Notes: generated by a model from the sequence alone, not told the origin. Shown: positions 1 to 8,381, counted from the stretch's first letter. The stretch is DNA of 64,000 nt from Lentzea californiensis (GCF_024648825.1 NZ_JANBBE010000006.1:62001-126000), one strand, 5' to 3'. Program-made: numbers and translations.

Positions 1-121
1 GGGTGAACACCGGCCTGCCGCTCGCTCCCAGCCGTGGCACGACCCGTGCCCAGCTCTGACCGCTGTGCCACGCACCGTGCACCAGCACGTAAGTCACCGG
101 CATGTCTCTCCCGAACTAAGT

Positions 122-160
122 GGGACGTTGTCCCGGTTACGATATGGGACGGTGTCCCAT
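122..160. promoter_or_regulatory. Double inverted-repeat operator, TetR type
   Basis: Two copies of GGGAC-N3-GTCCC lie at 122-134 and 146-158, the second extended to ATGGGAC..GTCCCAT. Their centres are 24 bp apart, with a -10-like TACGAT (138-143) between them. This arrangement is typical of an autoregulated TetR-family operator. No TetR gene lies beside it: what follows is the C-terminal remnant of a hydrolase. The operator therefore probably outlived the gene pair it served, or is bound by a regulator to the left of the window. Confidence 0.55.
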
Positions 161-204
161 TTAGTCCAGTGGCCTGCGGAAACCCGTGCACCAGCGCGAC
201 GGAC

Positions 205-467
205 GTCGTGACACCAACAGCCTTGGCGATCACCGGCGGCAAGGACGTCCAGGTGGATCCGGCCGACCTCGACCGGATCCGCGAACTCGTGCCCGGCGAC
301 GTGGAGACCCACCGCATCCCGGACCTGACACACCTGCTGCGCCTCGATCCAGGCCGCCCGTCCCTCCGTTCCTACCCGCGCAACTGCGCAAGCCCGTCGA
401 CGCCGGCCTGCTCGCGCAGGTGACCTCCTGGCTCGCCCGCAGGCTCGGCGTCGAGCAACACCCCTGA
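205..467 (+). pseudogene. Alpha/beta hydrolase, C-terminal remnant with frameshift
   Basis: About 85 residues of an alpha/beta hydrolase C-terminus are readable. The TALAITGGKDVQVDPADL segment corresponds to the strand that carries the late acid, and a DLTHLL segment holds the catalytic histidine. Reading starts in frame 1 and must switch to frame 3 near 378, where one missing base would restore SYPAQLRKPVDAGLL. The N-terminal half with the nucleophile elbow is absent, and the fragment sits directly behind the operator at 122-160. This fits a 5' deletion followed by drift. Hydrolase identity is inferred from the C-terminal pattern only. Confidence 0.6.
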
Positions 468-554
468 CAGGAAAGAAAGCACCAGCCGGTGGTCAACCGA
501 CCGACCACCGGCTCTCCTCAGCGCGCCCGCGCACCCCGCGAAAAGGACGAAGTC

Positions 555-1411
555 GTGACCACCGCCACCCCCGTTCGCCAGAAGAGCGACCTCGCCGTCT
601 TCTGGACCGTCACGTTCGTGACCACCTGGGCCTTCTGGCTCCTCGCGATCACCCTCGGTGGATCGCCGACCAGCTCCCCCACCGTCCTCCCCTACCTGCT
701 CGGCGGGTTCGGGCCGGTGTTCGGGGCGATCGTCGTGCGAGTGCGCCGCGGCCGTCGTCGCGAGCCGGTTCCCGCGCACACCGTGCCACTCCGGTTGAGC
801 GCACGGCTGCTGTGGGCGTTACCCCTGCTGGTGCTGGCCTCGGCGACCGTCGTGGGTGCCGCGCTGCTCGCCGATCTGCCGGGTGGCCCCGTCGTGAGCC
901 TCACCGAAGGGCAGAAGTTGATCGCGACCATCGGCGGGCCGGTGCCGTTCCTGATCAGCATGGTGATCGCGGGGCCGCTGGCCGAAGAGCCCGGTTGGCG
1001 TGGCACGGCTACCCGCGCCTGCTCGCGACGATGAGCCGCCTCCGGGCCGGCCTGCTGCTGGGTGTCGCCTGGGCGGTGTGGCACCTGCCGCTGTTCTTCA
1101 TCGGCGGCACCGTGCAGTCCGAACTGGGGCTGTTCAGCTGGAGCGGGTTGCTGTTCAGCCTCAGCGTGCTGCCGATGGCGTTGCTGACCGGTCACGCCTG
1201 CGAGCGGGCGGGGGTCGTCGCGGCGATCGCGGTGCACTTCGGGGTCAACGCGACCGTCGCGGTGCTGACCGTGAAGTCGCCCGTCACCCAGGCATTCGTC
1301 CTGGCGGTGCAGGTCGTCGTCGTGGTCGTCCTCCACTTGGCGGCTTCTCGACGCCGCTCACGGCTCACGCCGTGGCGACTGCCTGACCCACCGGGAACCG
1401 CACGCCGGTGA
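555..1411 (+). pseudogene. CPBP-family intramembrane metalloprotease, frameshifted
   Basis: A membrane protein of the CPBP (CAAX protease and bacteriocin-processing) family. GTG 555 is preferred as start because AAAGGA lies just upstream and the first helix (residues about 17-35) follows. The first family motif EExxxR is present (AEEPGWRG), but the frame breaks at 1008-1010. Adding one base restores a YPRLLA continuation in the next frame, which then carries the second motif (WAVWHLPLFF) and the third (HFGVNATVA). Both halves are otherwise well preserved, so this is either a recent mutation or a sequencing error. The 3' end overlaps the convergent SDR gene by 47 nt. Confidence 0.75.
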
Positions 1412-2279
1412 GGTCCTCCGAGACGACCCAGAGGCGTTGCTGCGCGGTCAGGTCGTAGGAGTCGGAGCTGGAGGCGACCAGCCTCGGGTGGCCGCGCCGC
1501 TCGGCCAGGCCGTCGGGCCCGTAGTACTGCCCGCCGAGGACGGACGGGTCGGTCGCGGCCCGCAGTGTGGGCAGCGCGCCCGCCGTCGCGGGCTGGGTGA
1601 TCACCGGAGCGAGCCAGGTGATCACCCGGCGGGCGACCGGCGGCGTGTTGCGGGCCAGTTCGGTGTTGGAGATACCGGGATGTGCGGCCACCGCGACGGT
1701 GGTGCCGTGCGCGGCCAGCCGGCGCTGCAGCTCGTAGGTGAACATCAGGTTGGCGAGCTTCGACTGGCCGTAGGCGGCGGACCGGCTGTAGGAACGCTCC
1801 CACTGCAGGTCGTCGAAGTGGATGGCGGCGTTGATGCGGTGGCCGGTGCTGCTGACCGTGACCACCCTGGAGCCGGGCACCGGCAGCAGGCGGTCGAGCA
1901 GCAGACCGGTGAGTGCGAAGTGGCCCAGGTGGTTGGTGCCGAACTGCATCTCGAAGCCGTCGCGGGTGGTCTGCTTCGGGGTGTACATCACGCCGGCGTT
2001 GTTGATCAGCAGGTCGATCCGCGGGTGGGCGGCGCGCAGGTCGGTCGCGGCGGCGCGCACCGATTCCAGCGAGGTCAGGTCGAGCTCCTGCACGGAGACG
2101 TCGCCGTTGATCCGGGCGGCGGCCAGCTCGCCCTTCTCGGTGTCGCGCACGGCGAGCACGACCGCCGCGCCGCGTTCGGCCAGCCCCCGTGCGGTCTCGA
2201 AGCCCAGTCCGGTGTTGGCACCGGTGATCACGGCCACCCTGCCGTCCTGGCGCGGAATCTGCTGCTCGGTCCACTTCAT
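1365..2279 (-). CDS. SDR-family oxidoreductase, retinol-dehydrogenase-like
   Basis: A 304-aa short-chain dehydrogenase. The Rossmann motif TGANTGLG is near residue 19, the structural NNAG follows, the catalytic serine is in VTVSSTGH and the Y-x-x-x-K pair is in AYGQSK. The C-terminal region resembles WW-oxidoreductase/retinol-dehydrogenase-like SDRs of actinomycetes, so an NAD(P)-dependent alcohol/carbonyl reaction is expected with unknown substrate. AGGAG sits 6 nt before the ATG. It is divergent from a TetR gene, with three identical operators between them, so it is almost certainly the regulated target of that repressor. Confidence 0.88.
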   Translation of the reverse strand: MKWTEQQIPRQDGRVAVITGANTGLGFETARGLAERGAAVVLAVRDTEKGELAAARINGDVSVQELDLTSLESVRAAATDLRAAHPRIDLLINNAGVMYTPKQTTRDGFEMQFGTNHLGHFALTGLLLDRLLPVPGSRVVTVSSTGHRINAAIHFDDLQWERSYSRSAAYGQSKLANLMFTYELQRRLAAHGTTVAVAAHPGISNTELARNTPPVARRVITWLAPVITQPATAGALPTLRAATDPSVLGGQYYGPDGLAERRGHPRLVASSSDSYDLTAQQRLWVVSEDLTGVRFPVGQAVATA

Positions 2280-2293
2280 CGCGAACTCCTAAT

Positions 2294-2361
2294 GTACCGC
2301 CGGTAACTTACGATTCGAACGCTAATGTACCGCCGGTACACTGTCAAGGTACCGGCGGTAC
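2294..2361. promoter_or_regulatory. Three TetR operators in the SDR/TetR divergent promoter
   Basis: GTACCGCCGGTA(A/C) occurs at 2294-2306 and 2327-2339, and its mirror GTACCGGCGGTAC at 2349-2361. These are 13-bp near-perfect palindromes. A -10-like TAGGAT (2368-2373) lies 7 nt before the TetR ATG, suggesting a leaderless transcript. TACATT elements for the SDR side sit against the first two sites on the minus strand. Repressor binding would cover both promoters. Confidence 0.75.
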
Positions 2362-2380
2362 CCAAGCTAGGATCGACGCC

Positions 2381-3046
2381 ATGACGTTCCAGCGGGCGCG
2401 CACCGAGGAGCAGCGGGAGGTCCGGCGCCGGGCGATCCTGGAGACGGCCTCGGCGATGCTCGACGAGATGCCGGTGGCCGAGGTGACCCTGAACGAGCTG
2501 AGCCGGCGGGTCGGCCTGGCCAAGACAGCGGTGCTGCGCTACTTCGAGTCCCGCGAGGCGGTGCTGCTCGACCTGATGGACGACCGGACGGCGACCTGGC
2601 TCGCCGAGCTGGAGCAGGAACTCGCCCACGCCGTCGACCTGGACCGGGCCGCTGTGGAACGGGCCGAACAGACGGCTGACGCGCTCGGCCGGTCGCTGGC
2701 CGCCCAGACGGCGCTCTGCGACCTCTACGGCGCGCAGGGCGGAGTGCTCGAGCACAACGTCTCGGTAGAGGTGGTCCGCCGGCACAAGATGGCCTCGCTG
2801 AGCAACCTCGCGGTGATGGCCGATCTCGTCCGGCGGTACCTGCCCGAGGTCGGCGACCACGCCGAAGAGTTCTGCCTGACCGTCCTGCTGACGGCCGGCG
2901 CGCTGTCCGCCTACACCTCGCCGCCACCGAGCCTGCTCGCCGTCTACGAGTCCGAGCCGGCACTGGCGGTCCACCGCATCGACCTGCGGACAGCCCTGCG
3001 GCGCGCCATCATGACATTGCTCGTGGGCATGCTGCCACGCTCCTGA
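2381..3046 (+). CDS. TetR/AcrR-family repressor
   Basis: A 221-aa TetR protein. The N-terminal helix-turn-helix spans about residues 12-58 (EVTLNELSRRVGLAKTAVLR followed by YFESREAVL), and the all-helical ligand domain is typical in length. The ATG is only 7 nt after a TAGGAT -10 element, so translation is probably leaderless. The three palindromes upstream and the divergent SDR gene mark it as an autoregulated local repressor, possibly released by the SDR substrate. The ligand cannot be read from the sequence. Confidence 0.9.
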   Translation: MTFQRARTEEQREVRRRAILETASAMLDEMPVAEVTLNELSRRVGLAKTAVLRYFESREAVLLDLMDDRTATWLAELEQELAHAVDLDRAAVERAEQTADALGRSLAAQTALCDLYGAQGGVLEHNVSVEVVRRHKMASLSNLAVMADLVRRYLPEVGDHAEEFCLTVLLTAGALSAYTSPPPSLLAVYESEPALAVHRIDLRTALRRAIMTLLVGMLPRS

Positions 3047-3069
3047 GCCCGAAGCTCGACAGTGGAACG

Positions 3070-3112
3070 GAAGGGCCGGTCCGGGAGGGTGAACCTCGCG
3101 AACCGGCCCTTC
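3070..3112. terminator. Bidirectional hairpin terminator
   Basis: A perfect 11-bp stem (GAAGGGCCGGT / ACCGGCCCTTC) with a 21-nt loop lies between the convergent TetR and PL11 genes. It has no long U-run, as is common in actinomycetes. Confidence 0.75.
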
Positions 3113-3169
3113 GTTCGAGCCGGGTCAGATCGACACGGCGGAGGAGGATGTCATCGACCTACGCACCGG

Positions 3170-5389
3170 TCACTTCGCGTAGTGGACGTCCGGCCACGGC
3201 GGAGTGGCCATGCCGCCGCCGATGTGGAAGCTCGGGTGCGGCGGCTGGTTGTAGGCGGTGTTCTGCCAGGCGATCGCGGCCCGGTACATCGGGTCGTGCA
3301 TCAGCGTCGGGATGCGGCGGTCGGTCTGGTTCGGAGTGCTGTAGACGCGCAGCGCCCGGTTGTCGCTCGTCGGCCAGATGACCTCCTCGCGCCAGTCGCC
3401 GAGGATGTCGCCGGACAGCGACGGGGTGGACTTGGTGCCGTTGTTGGAATGCACGTTCGACCCGGTGAGCAGGCGGGTGTCGCCGCCGGTGCCGTACTTG
3501 TCGACGTGGGTGCCGTCGAGCAGTTCGCGGCTGGGGTCGCCGTCCCACCAGATCAGGAAGTTCGCCGACGACGGCTTGCGGCCGACCGTCTCCCCCCTGG
3601 TGTTGCGCAGCTGGCTGTCCGCGCTCGACCACGACTCGGCGCCGGGGCTGCCGGCGTGGACGTCACCGGACACACCGCGGCCGTTGTCGCCCGCCGGCGC
3701 GGTCCGCCAGAGGACCTGACCGGTGCGCGCGTCAGCGAACCACGAACCGGGCTGGCTGCCGTTCTCGGACACCTTGTAGTACTCCAGGCCCGGCCGGGAC
3801 GGGTCGAGATCACCCAGGTGGGCCGCGTCACCGTGCCCGAAGCGGGTGTTCCACAGGCCGCGGCCGTTGTCGTCCACGACCGCCGCGCCGTAGACGATCT
3901 CATCGCGGCCGTCCGCGTCCACGTCACCGATGGTCAGCGAGTGGTTGCCCTGTCCCGCATAGGTTCCGTTGCCGGAGGCGTTCGAGTCGAACGTCCACCG
4001 CTTCACCAGCCGGCCGTCGCGGAAGTCCCACGCCGCGATCACCGCGCGGGTGTAGTAGCCGCGCGCCATGATCAGCGACGGACGAGCACCGTCGAGGTAG
4101 GCGGTACCCGCGAGGAACCGGTCGACGCGGTTGCCGTAGCCGTCTCCCCACGACGCCACGTTCCCGCGTGGCGGGTCGTAGTTCACAGTGGACAGTGCGG
4201 CACCGTTGAGGCCGCTGAACATCGTCAGGAACTCCGGCCCGGCCAGCACGTAGCCGTCACCGTTGCGGTGGTCGGCCGAGGCGCTGCCGATGACCGTCCC
4301 CCGGCCGTCGCGGGTGCCGTCGGCGGTCTTCATCGCGATCTCGGCACGGCCGTCACCGTCGTAGTCGTAGACCTGGAACTGGGTGTAGTGCGCGCCGGAG
4401 CGGATGTTGCGGCCGAGGTCGATGCGCCACAGCCGGGTGCCGTCGAGACGGTAGGCGTCGATGAAGGTGTTGTCGGTGACACCGGCCTGCGCGTTGTCCT
4501 TGGCGTTGTTCGGATACCACTTCAGGAAGATCTCGTACTGCCCGTCGCCGTCCGCGTCGCCCACACTCGCGTCGTTCGCGGTGTAAGCGCTACCCGGCGG
4601 GGAGATCGGCACGTCGAGATAGCCGGCTCCGAACGACAACGACGCCGGGGAAGCCGGCTGCTCGGCACCGTTGACGATCGCTCGCACGGTATACGACGCA
4701 CCGGAGGGACCACCGGAGTCGAGGTAGTTCGTGGACGCCGTGATCGGTGCCGAGTTGAGCTTCGTCCCACCCCGGTAGACGTTGAACCCGGTGTCCCGCG
4801 CGTCCCCGGCCAGCAACCGCCAGCTGACCAGGTTCCCGCTGCCCGACCGCACGCTGACCACACCGCGGTCCAGCCGCTCGACCTGCTTGCGCCCGGTCGG
4901 ATCACCCGGTTCCGGCCCTGGATCCGGGCTCGTCGTGGTCGTGGTCGTCGTGGTCGTGGTGGTCGGCTCCACACCGCCGGTGCACAGGACCCCGTTGAGC
5001 GTGAACGCCTGCGGTTCACCGACTTCGGATCCGGACACCGTTCCGTTGAACCCGAACGACACGCTCCCACCGCTCGGGATCGCTCGATTCCAGTCCACGT
5101 TGGACGCCACCACGTCCGCACCGGACGGCACGAACGTGGCGTTCCAGCCCTCGCCATAACGCTCAGAACCCGGAAATGTCCACGCGAGCCTCCATCCGTC
5201 GACCGGATCACCGAGGTTCTTGATCGTGACGTTGGCGGAGAACCCGCCTTGCCACTTGTTCTGCACCAGGTAGTCGACCTCGCAGCCGGGAGCGGCCGCA
5301 GCCATCCCCCCGGCCGCGAAGCCACCTGCAACCACGCAGAGCGCCGTTCCCACGGCGAGTGCGCGCGCGCCAACATTGCTGAGCACCAT
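3170..5389 (-). CDS. Secreted rhamnogalacturonan lyase, PL11 with N-terminal CBM2
   Basis: A 739-aa exported lyase predicted to cleave the rhamnogalacturonan-I backbone of pectin. ATG 5389 is chosen because AAAGGAG precedes it; a signal peptide (about 1-33) follows. A CBM2-like cellulose-binding module covers about 34-136 (NKWQGGF, paired Cys). Next comes a linker containing eleven consecutive threonines and a PDPGPEPGDP run. The PL11 region follows, with an Ig/FnIII-like part and a calcium-rich beta-propeller (DADGDGQYEI, DYDGDGRAEI, DVDADGRDEI). The Asp/Gly repeats match family calcium sites. A LacI-type palindrome lies 20 bp upstream of the start, and a GH5 gene is divergent. Confidence 0.9.
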   Translation of the reverse strand: MVLSNVGARALAVGTALCVVAGGFAAGGMAAAAPGCEVDYLVQNKWQGGFSANVTIKNLGDPVDGWRLAWTFPGSERYGEGWNATFVPSGADVVASNVDWNRAIPSGGSVSFGFNGTVSGSEVGEPQAFTLNGVLCTGGVEPTTTTTTTTTTTSPDPGPEPGDPTGRKQVERLDRGVVSVRSGSGNLVSWRLLAGDARDTGFNVYRGGTKLNSAPITASTNYLDSGGPSGASYTVRAIVNGAEQPASPASLSFGAGYLDVPISPPGSAYTANDASVGDADGDGQYEIFLKWYPNNAKDNAQAGVTDNTFIDAYRLDGTRLWRIDLGRNIRSGAHYTQFQVYDYDGDGRAEIAMKTADGTRDGRGTVIGSASADHRNGDGYVLAGPEFLTMFSGLNGAALSTVNYDPPRGNVASWGDGYGNRVDRFLAGTAYLDGARPSLIMARGYYTRAVIAAWDFRDGRLVKRWTFDSNASGNGTYAGQGNHSLTIGDVDADGRDEIVYGAAVVDDNGRGLWNTRFGHGDAAHLGDLDPSRPGLEYYKVSENGSQPGSWFADARTGQVLWRTAPAGDNGRGVSGDVHAGSPGAESWSSADSQLRNTRGETVGRKPSSANFLIWWDGDPSRELLDGTHVDKYGTGGDTRLLTGSNVHSNNGTKSTPSLSGDILGDWREEVIWPTSDNRALRVYSTPNQTDRRIPTLMHDPMYRAAIAWQNTAYNQPPHPSFHIGGGMATPPWPDVHYAK

Positions 5390-5408
5390 TGCTCCTTTTG
5401 CTCGCTTT

Positions 5409-5424
5409 CTGGGAACGCTCCCAG
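5409..5424. promoter_or_regulatory. CebR-like LacI operator upstream of PL11
   Basis: CTGGGAACGCTCCCAG is a 16-bp palindrome with one mismatch. It differs by one base from the TGGGAGCGCTCCCA element known for the cellobiose-responsive repressor CebR in streptomycetes. Its position just upstream of the PL11 start suggests repression. The binding protein is inferred. Confidence 0.65.
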
Positions 5425-5473
5425 ATCTGTCGCGCCTCCATGACAACACCGCGCACCGGGACCGGTCAATGAT

Positions 5474-5485
5474 TGAAACGATTCA
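5474..5485. promoter_or_regulatory. Second LacI-type palindrome
   Basis: TGAAACGATTCA is a 12-bp palindrome with one mismatch per arm and a central CG, as in many LacI/GalR-family operators. It lies in the PL11/GH5 divergent region and differs in sequence from the flanking sites at 5409 and 5499. Confidence 0.5.
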
Positions 5486-5498
5486 TTCGACTGCGGCC

Positions 5499-5512
5499 GG
5501 TAAGCGCTTTCC
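5499..5512. promoter_or_regulatory. Third LacI-type palindrome
   Basis: GGTAAGCGCTTTCC is a 14-bp palindrome centred on AAGCGCTT with one mismatch. It lies about 225 bp upstream of the GH5 start. A related site, GTGAAAGCGCTTCCAC, occurs at 8238-8253. Confidence 0.5.
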
Positions 5513-5736
5513 ACCTTGCAGCGCAGCAAGTAGATCTCCGTCGTCGCACGTCGGGAGGGCGCGCGGCACACGGTCCGGCCGAGAATCAGCTCGGCTGTTC
5601 CGGGCACGGGGGCCGGGCCGGGCCCGCGCCTCCGCCGTCGAACGCTTCGACGGTTCGAAGGGCAGCGGTGGACGATTGACTAGAGGTCCGCGATCCTCAT
5701 CCAGGCAGCGCGCATGGCACGGCGATTGGACACCTC

Positions 5737-7245
5737 ATGACAGTGATCATGGCGCACGACCGTCATCACCCAGGACCATCGCGAAACACCCGGTCGTCGC
5801 GCCGATCACTGATCACCCTGGCGGTGGCCGCGCTCGCCGCATCGCTGAGCCTGGTCGTCGCCACTCCCCCGGCCGACGCCGCCACCAGCCAGTTCCGCGG
5901 AGTGAACTGGGCCGTGCTGGGCGACAACTTCAGCACCACCACGCTCGTCGTGCAGGGCCTGAGCCAGTCCGACAGCAACGCCACCGTGCGGGCCAAGGCC
6001 AACGCCCTCTACGACGACATGGCCTCCACCTTGGGGGTCAACACCGTCCGACTGCCCATCAACACCCACACCGTGGCCAACACGACCTGGTGGAACGCCT
6101 ACCGGGGCGCTATCGACGCCGCCACCGAACGCGGGTTCAAGGTCATCCTCGCCTACTGGGAGGACGGCGCCGCCTCCAACGGCAAGATCACGAACATGGC
6201 CGCGTGGAACAGCATGTGGTCCAGCGTGACCAACACCTACGGCTCGAACGGCAACGTCTACTTCGAGCCGATGAACGAGCCGGTCGGCTACAGCTCGGCG
6301 GACTGGCGCAACGTAGCCGCGAACTGGCTCGGCCACCACACCTCCGCGGTGCCTTCCCGGGTGCTCATCGGCGGCATCGGCTACAGCCAGGACCTGCGGG
6401 ACGTCTGCAGCGACAGCCGCTTCAACTCGACGCTGCTGTCCTTCCACCACTACGCCTTCTTCTACGACGCGATGACGTACGACCAGTTCCGCAGCCACAT
6501 CCAGACGCGGCTGGGCAGCTGCGCCTCCCGCGCGGTCGCCACCGAGTTCGGCGCGCCGATGTCCACCGGCCTCGACTACGGCGACGCGAACAGCGGCAAC
6601 AACTTCGTGCGCCACATCCGCGCCATGGCCCAGGTCATGCGCGACAACCGGATGGGCGGCACCTACTGGCCGGCCATCGGCGGCAAGCCCGGGAACATCG
6701 GCTACGACTACTACTCGATGTACTCCTTGAGCGGCAGCGGCACCAACCTCGACCTGACCATCCGCAACACCTCCGGCGCCGACCGGCTCCGGTACGCCTG
6801 GGGCGACGGCACGAACCCGCCCGTGGCGACGTTCTACCGCATCACCGCGCGCCACAGCGGCAAGGCCATGGACGTCCAACAGCCGAACACCGACAACAGC
6901 GCGCGTGTCGGCCAGTACACCTACAGCGGCAACGCCTGGCAGCAGTGGGAGTTCCGGGACGCCGGCAGCGGTTACTGGCGCATCGTCAGCCGACACAGCG
7001 GCAAGTGCCTCGACGTCACGAGCGCGTCCACCAGCGACGGCGCCGAGCTCGTCCAGTACACCTGCGGCAGCGGCGCCAACCAGCAGTTCCAGATGGTCGC
7101 CGGCGGCAGCCACTTCCAGCTCCGGGCACGGCACAGCAACAAGTGCGTCGACGTGCCGGCCGCTTCCACTGTGGACGGAGCGATCCTCAAGCAGTACACC
7201 TGCAACACCGGCACCAACCAGCAGTGGTCACGCACGCCCGTCTAA
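5737..7245 (+). CDS. Secreted GH5 glycosidase with C-terminal ricin-type CBM13
   Basis: A 502-aa exported enzyme. A long basic N-region and hydrophobic core end at a likely cleavage after PPADA (about residue 48). The GH5 TIM barrel spans about 50-335, with the acid/base glutamate in FEPMNEP (E181) and the nucleophile in VATEFGAP (E270). A trimeric beta-trefoil (ricin-B, CBM13) covers about 366-502, with repeated Q-x-W-like motifs and SGKCLDV/SNKCVDV repeats. It probably cuts a beta-linked hemicellulose or cellulose-like glycan; the subfamily cannot be fixed by eye. ATG 5749 is an alternative start. Its stop codon lies inside a terminator hairpin. Confidence 0.88.
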   Translation: MTVIMAHDRHHPGPSRNTRSSRRSLITLAVAALAASLSLVVATPPADAATSQFRGVNWAVLGDNFSTTTLVVQGLSQSDSNATVRAKANALYDDMASTLGVNTVRLPINTHTVANTTWWNAYRGAIDAATERGFKVILAYWEDGAASNGKITNMAAWNSMWSSVTNTYGSNGNVYFEPMNEPVGYSSADWRNVAANWLGHHTSAVPSRVLIGGIGYSQDLRDVCSDSRFNSTLLSFHHYAFFYDAMTYDQFRSHIQTRLGSCASRAVATEFGAPMSTGLDYGDANSGNNFVRHIRAMAQVMRDNRMGGTYWPAIGGKPGNIGYDYYSMYSLSGSGTNLDLTIRNTSGADRLRYAWGDGTNPPVATFYRITARHSGKAMDVQQPNTDNSARVGQYTYSGNAWQQWEFRDAGSGYWRIVSRHSGKCLDVTSASTSDGAELVQYTCGSGANQQFQMVAGGSHFQLRARHSNKCVDVPAASTVDGAILKQYTCNTGTNQQWSRTPV

Positions 7246-7262
7246 CGGTCGTGCGTGACCAC
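7224..7262 (+). terminator. Terminator hairpin spanning the GH5 stop codon
   Basis: A perfect 13-bp stem (GTGGTCACGCACG / CGTGCGTGACCAC) has the TAA stop of the GH5 gene in its 13-nt loop. The left arm encodes the last residues of the protein. Confidence 0.8.
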
Positions 7263-7315
7263 AGTTCCGAACTAGGAACGGACTCCGGCGGGGAACGCGA
7301 CCCAGCCGTCCGGGC

Positions 7316-8215
7316 TCACTCGGTGAACATCGTGTAGGAACGCATCTGGTCGAAGCGCTTCGCGGCCAGGTCTTCGGCGCGGAGCAGGAAGCACCCGTAG
7401 TAGACGTCGCTCTGCGTGGAGAACTGGGCGAGCGGCAGCCATTCCAGGACCAGCCGGTGCTCCTCCTCGCGCTGCAGGCGTCCCCGCTCGTCGACCGACA
7501 GCTCCGAGCCCGCTGCCCGCCGGCTCTGGACGCTGTCGAAGGACATCTGCAAGAGCGGGTCGTCCGAACTGCCGACGTTGCGGCAGTACCCGCCGATCTG
7601 GAGCGTGCTGAGGTACCGGTTGCCCTTCTCCGGCCAGAGCTCGCCGACGACCTCGCACAGCTGGTCGATGTGCTTCAGCTCGTCGACCAGCTGCTTCACG
7701 CTTTCCGCTTTGAACTGGACGTCGCGGTCCTCGATCCAGTCCGGCAGTTCCGGCCGCACCCGCGCGGTGATCCGCTGTTCGGGGATGACGAACGGGATGT
7801 CCTCGCAGAAGAACGTCCTGGAATCGTGGTCGGGCGGCGGTGCCGCCACCTCCGTCTCCGTGCCCGCGGGAACGTACAGGACCTGCGAGTAGGCGGAAGA
7901 CGGGTGTTCGTCCATGTCCTCCTCGTGGTGCAGGAAGAACAACAGCGATCCGTCCGCCGGCAGACCGAGCCCCTCGGTCCGTGGCAAGGCCGCGCAGTCG
8001 ACGGAACCGATGAACGGCAACGGAGACTCGCCGCCCGGCCATTCCACGCCCACCGGTAAGCGGGGAAGACCGCCCATCTGGCCGACTAATTCCTCCCCGT
8101 CCTTGCCCGGCCACGCCCACACCGCGAACCGGAGGTGCTCGGCGAACCTGCCGACCTCGTCCTCGGGAATGCCTCGATCGATTGCCGCACTGCGGAACTG
8201 TTCGTAACGATCCAT
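7316..8215 (-). CDS. YwqG-like DUF1963 protein
   Basis: A 299-aa soluble protein of the DUF1963/YwqG family. Family features include the early GGLPRLPVGVEWP segment, the LPFIGSVDC stretch and the central aromatic-rich SLLFFLHHEED region, ending in a LLQMSFDS...LVLEWLPLAQF segment. No catalytic role is established for the family. Downstream it converges on the GH5 gene. A palindrome resembling a LacI operator lies 23 bp upstream of the ATG. Confidence 0.8.
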   Translation of the reverse strand: MDRYEQFRSAAIDRGIPEDEVGRFAEHLRFAVWAWPGKDGEELVGQMGGLPRLPVGVEWPGGESPLPFIGSVDCAALPRTEGLGLPADGSLLFFLHHEEDMDEHPSSAYSQVLYVPAGTETEVAAPPPDHDSRTFFCEDIPFVIPEQRITARVRPELPDWIEDRDVQFKAESVKQLVDELKHIDQLCEVVGELWPEKGNRYLSTLQIGGYCRNVGSSDDPLLQMSFDSVQSRRAAGSELSVDERGRLQREEEHRLVLEWLPLAQFSTQSDVYYGCFLLRAEDLAAKRFDQMRSYTMFTE

Positions 8216-8237
8216 GGCGCAACATGATCGCAGAAGG

Positions 8238-8253
8238 GTGAAAGCGCTTCCAC
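8238..8253. promoter_or_regulatory. LacI-type palindrome upstream of DUF1963
   Basis: GTGAAAGCGCTTCCAC is a 16-bp palindrome with one mismatch, of the same AAGCGCTT class as 5499-5512. It could be a second site for the same regulator, or chance. Confidence 0.35.
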
Positions 8254-8381
8254 AGCCCCGGTCCAGTTGAGACGGACTGCCGGTTTCTCATGCCTGGGGC
8301 TGACTGGTCAGTGGATGTGCGGTCGCGGTTGACGTCAGGTGGCACAACACGTTGAGAAAAGCGGCGAATCCGGGGTAGTCC

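Noticed and set aside
3062..5443. 793-aa open frame on the plus strand
   Set aside because: Antisense of the PL11 gene; Val/Arg-rich composition without domains, typical of high-GC shadow frames.
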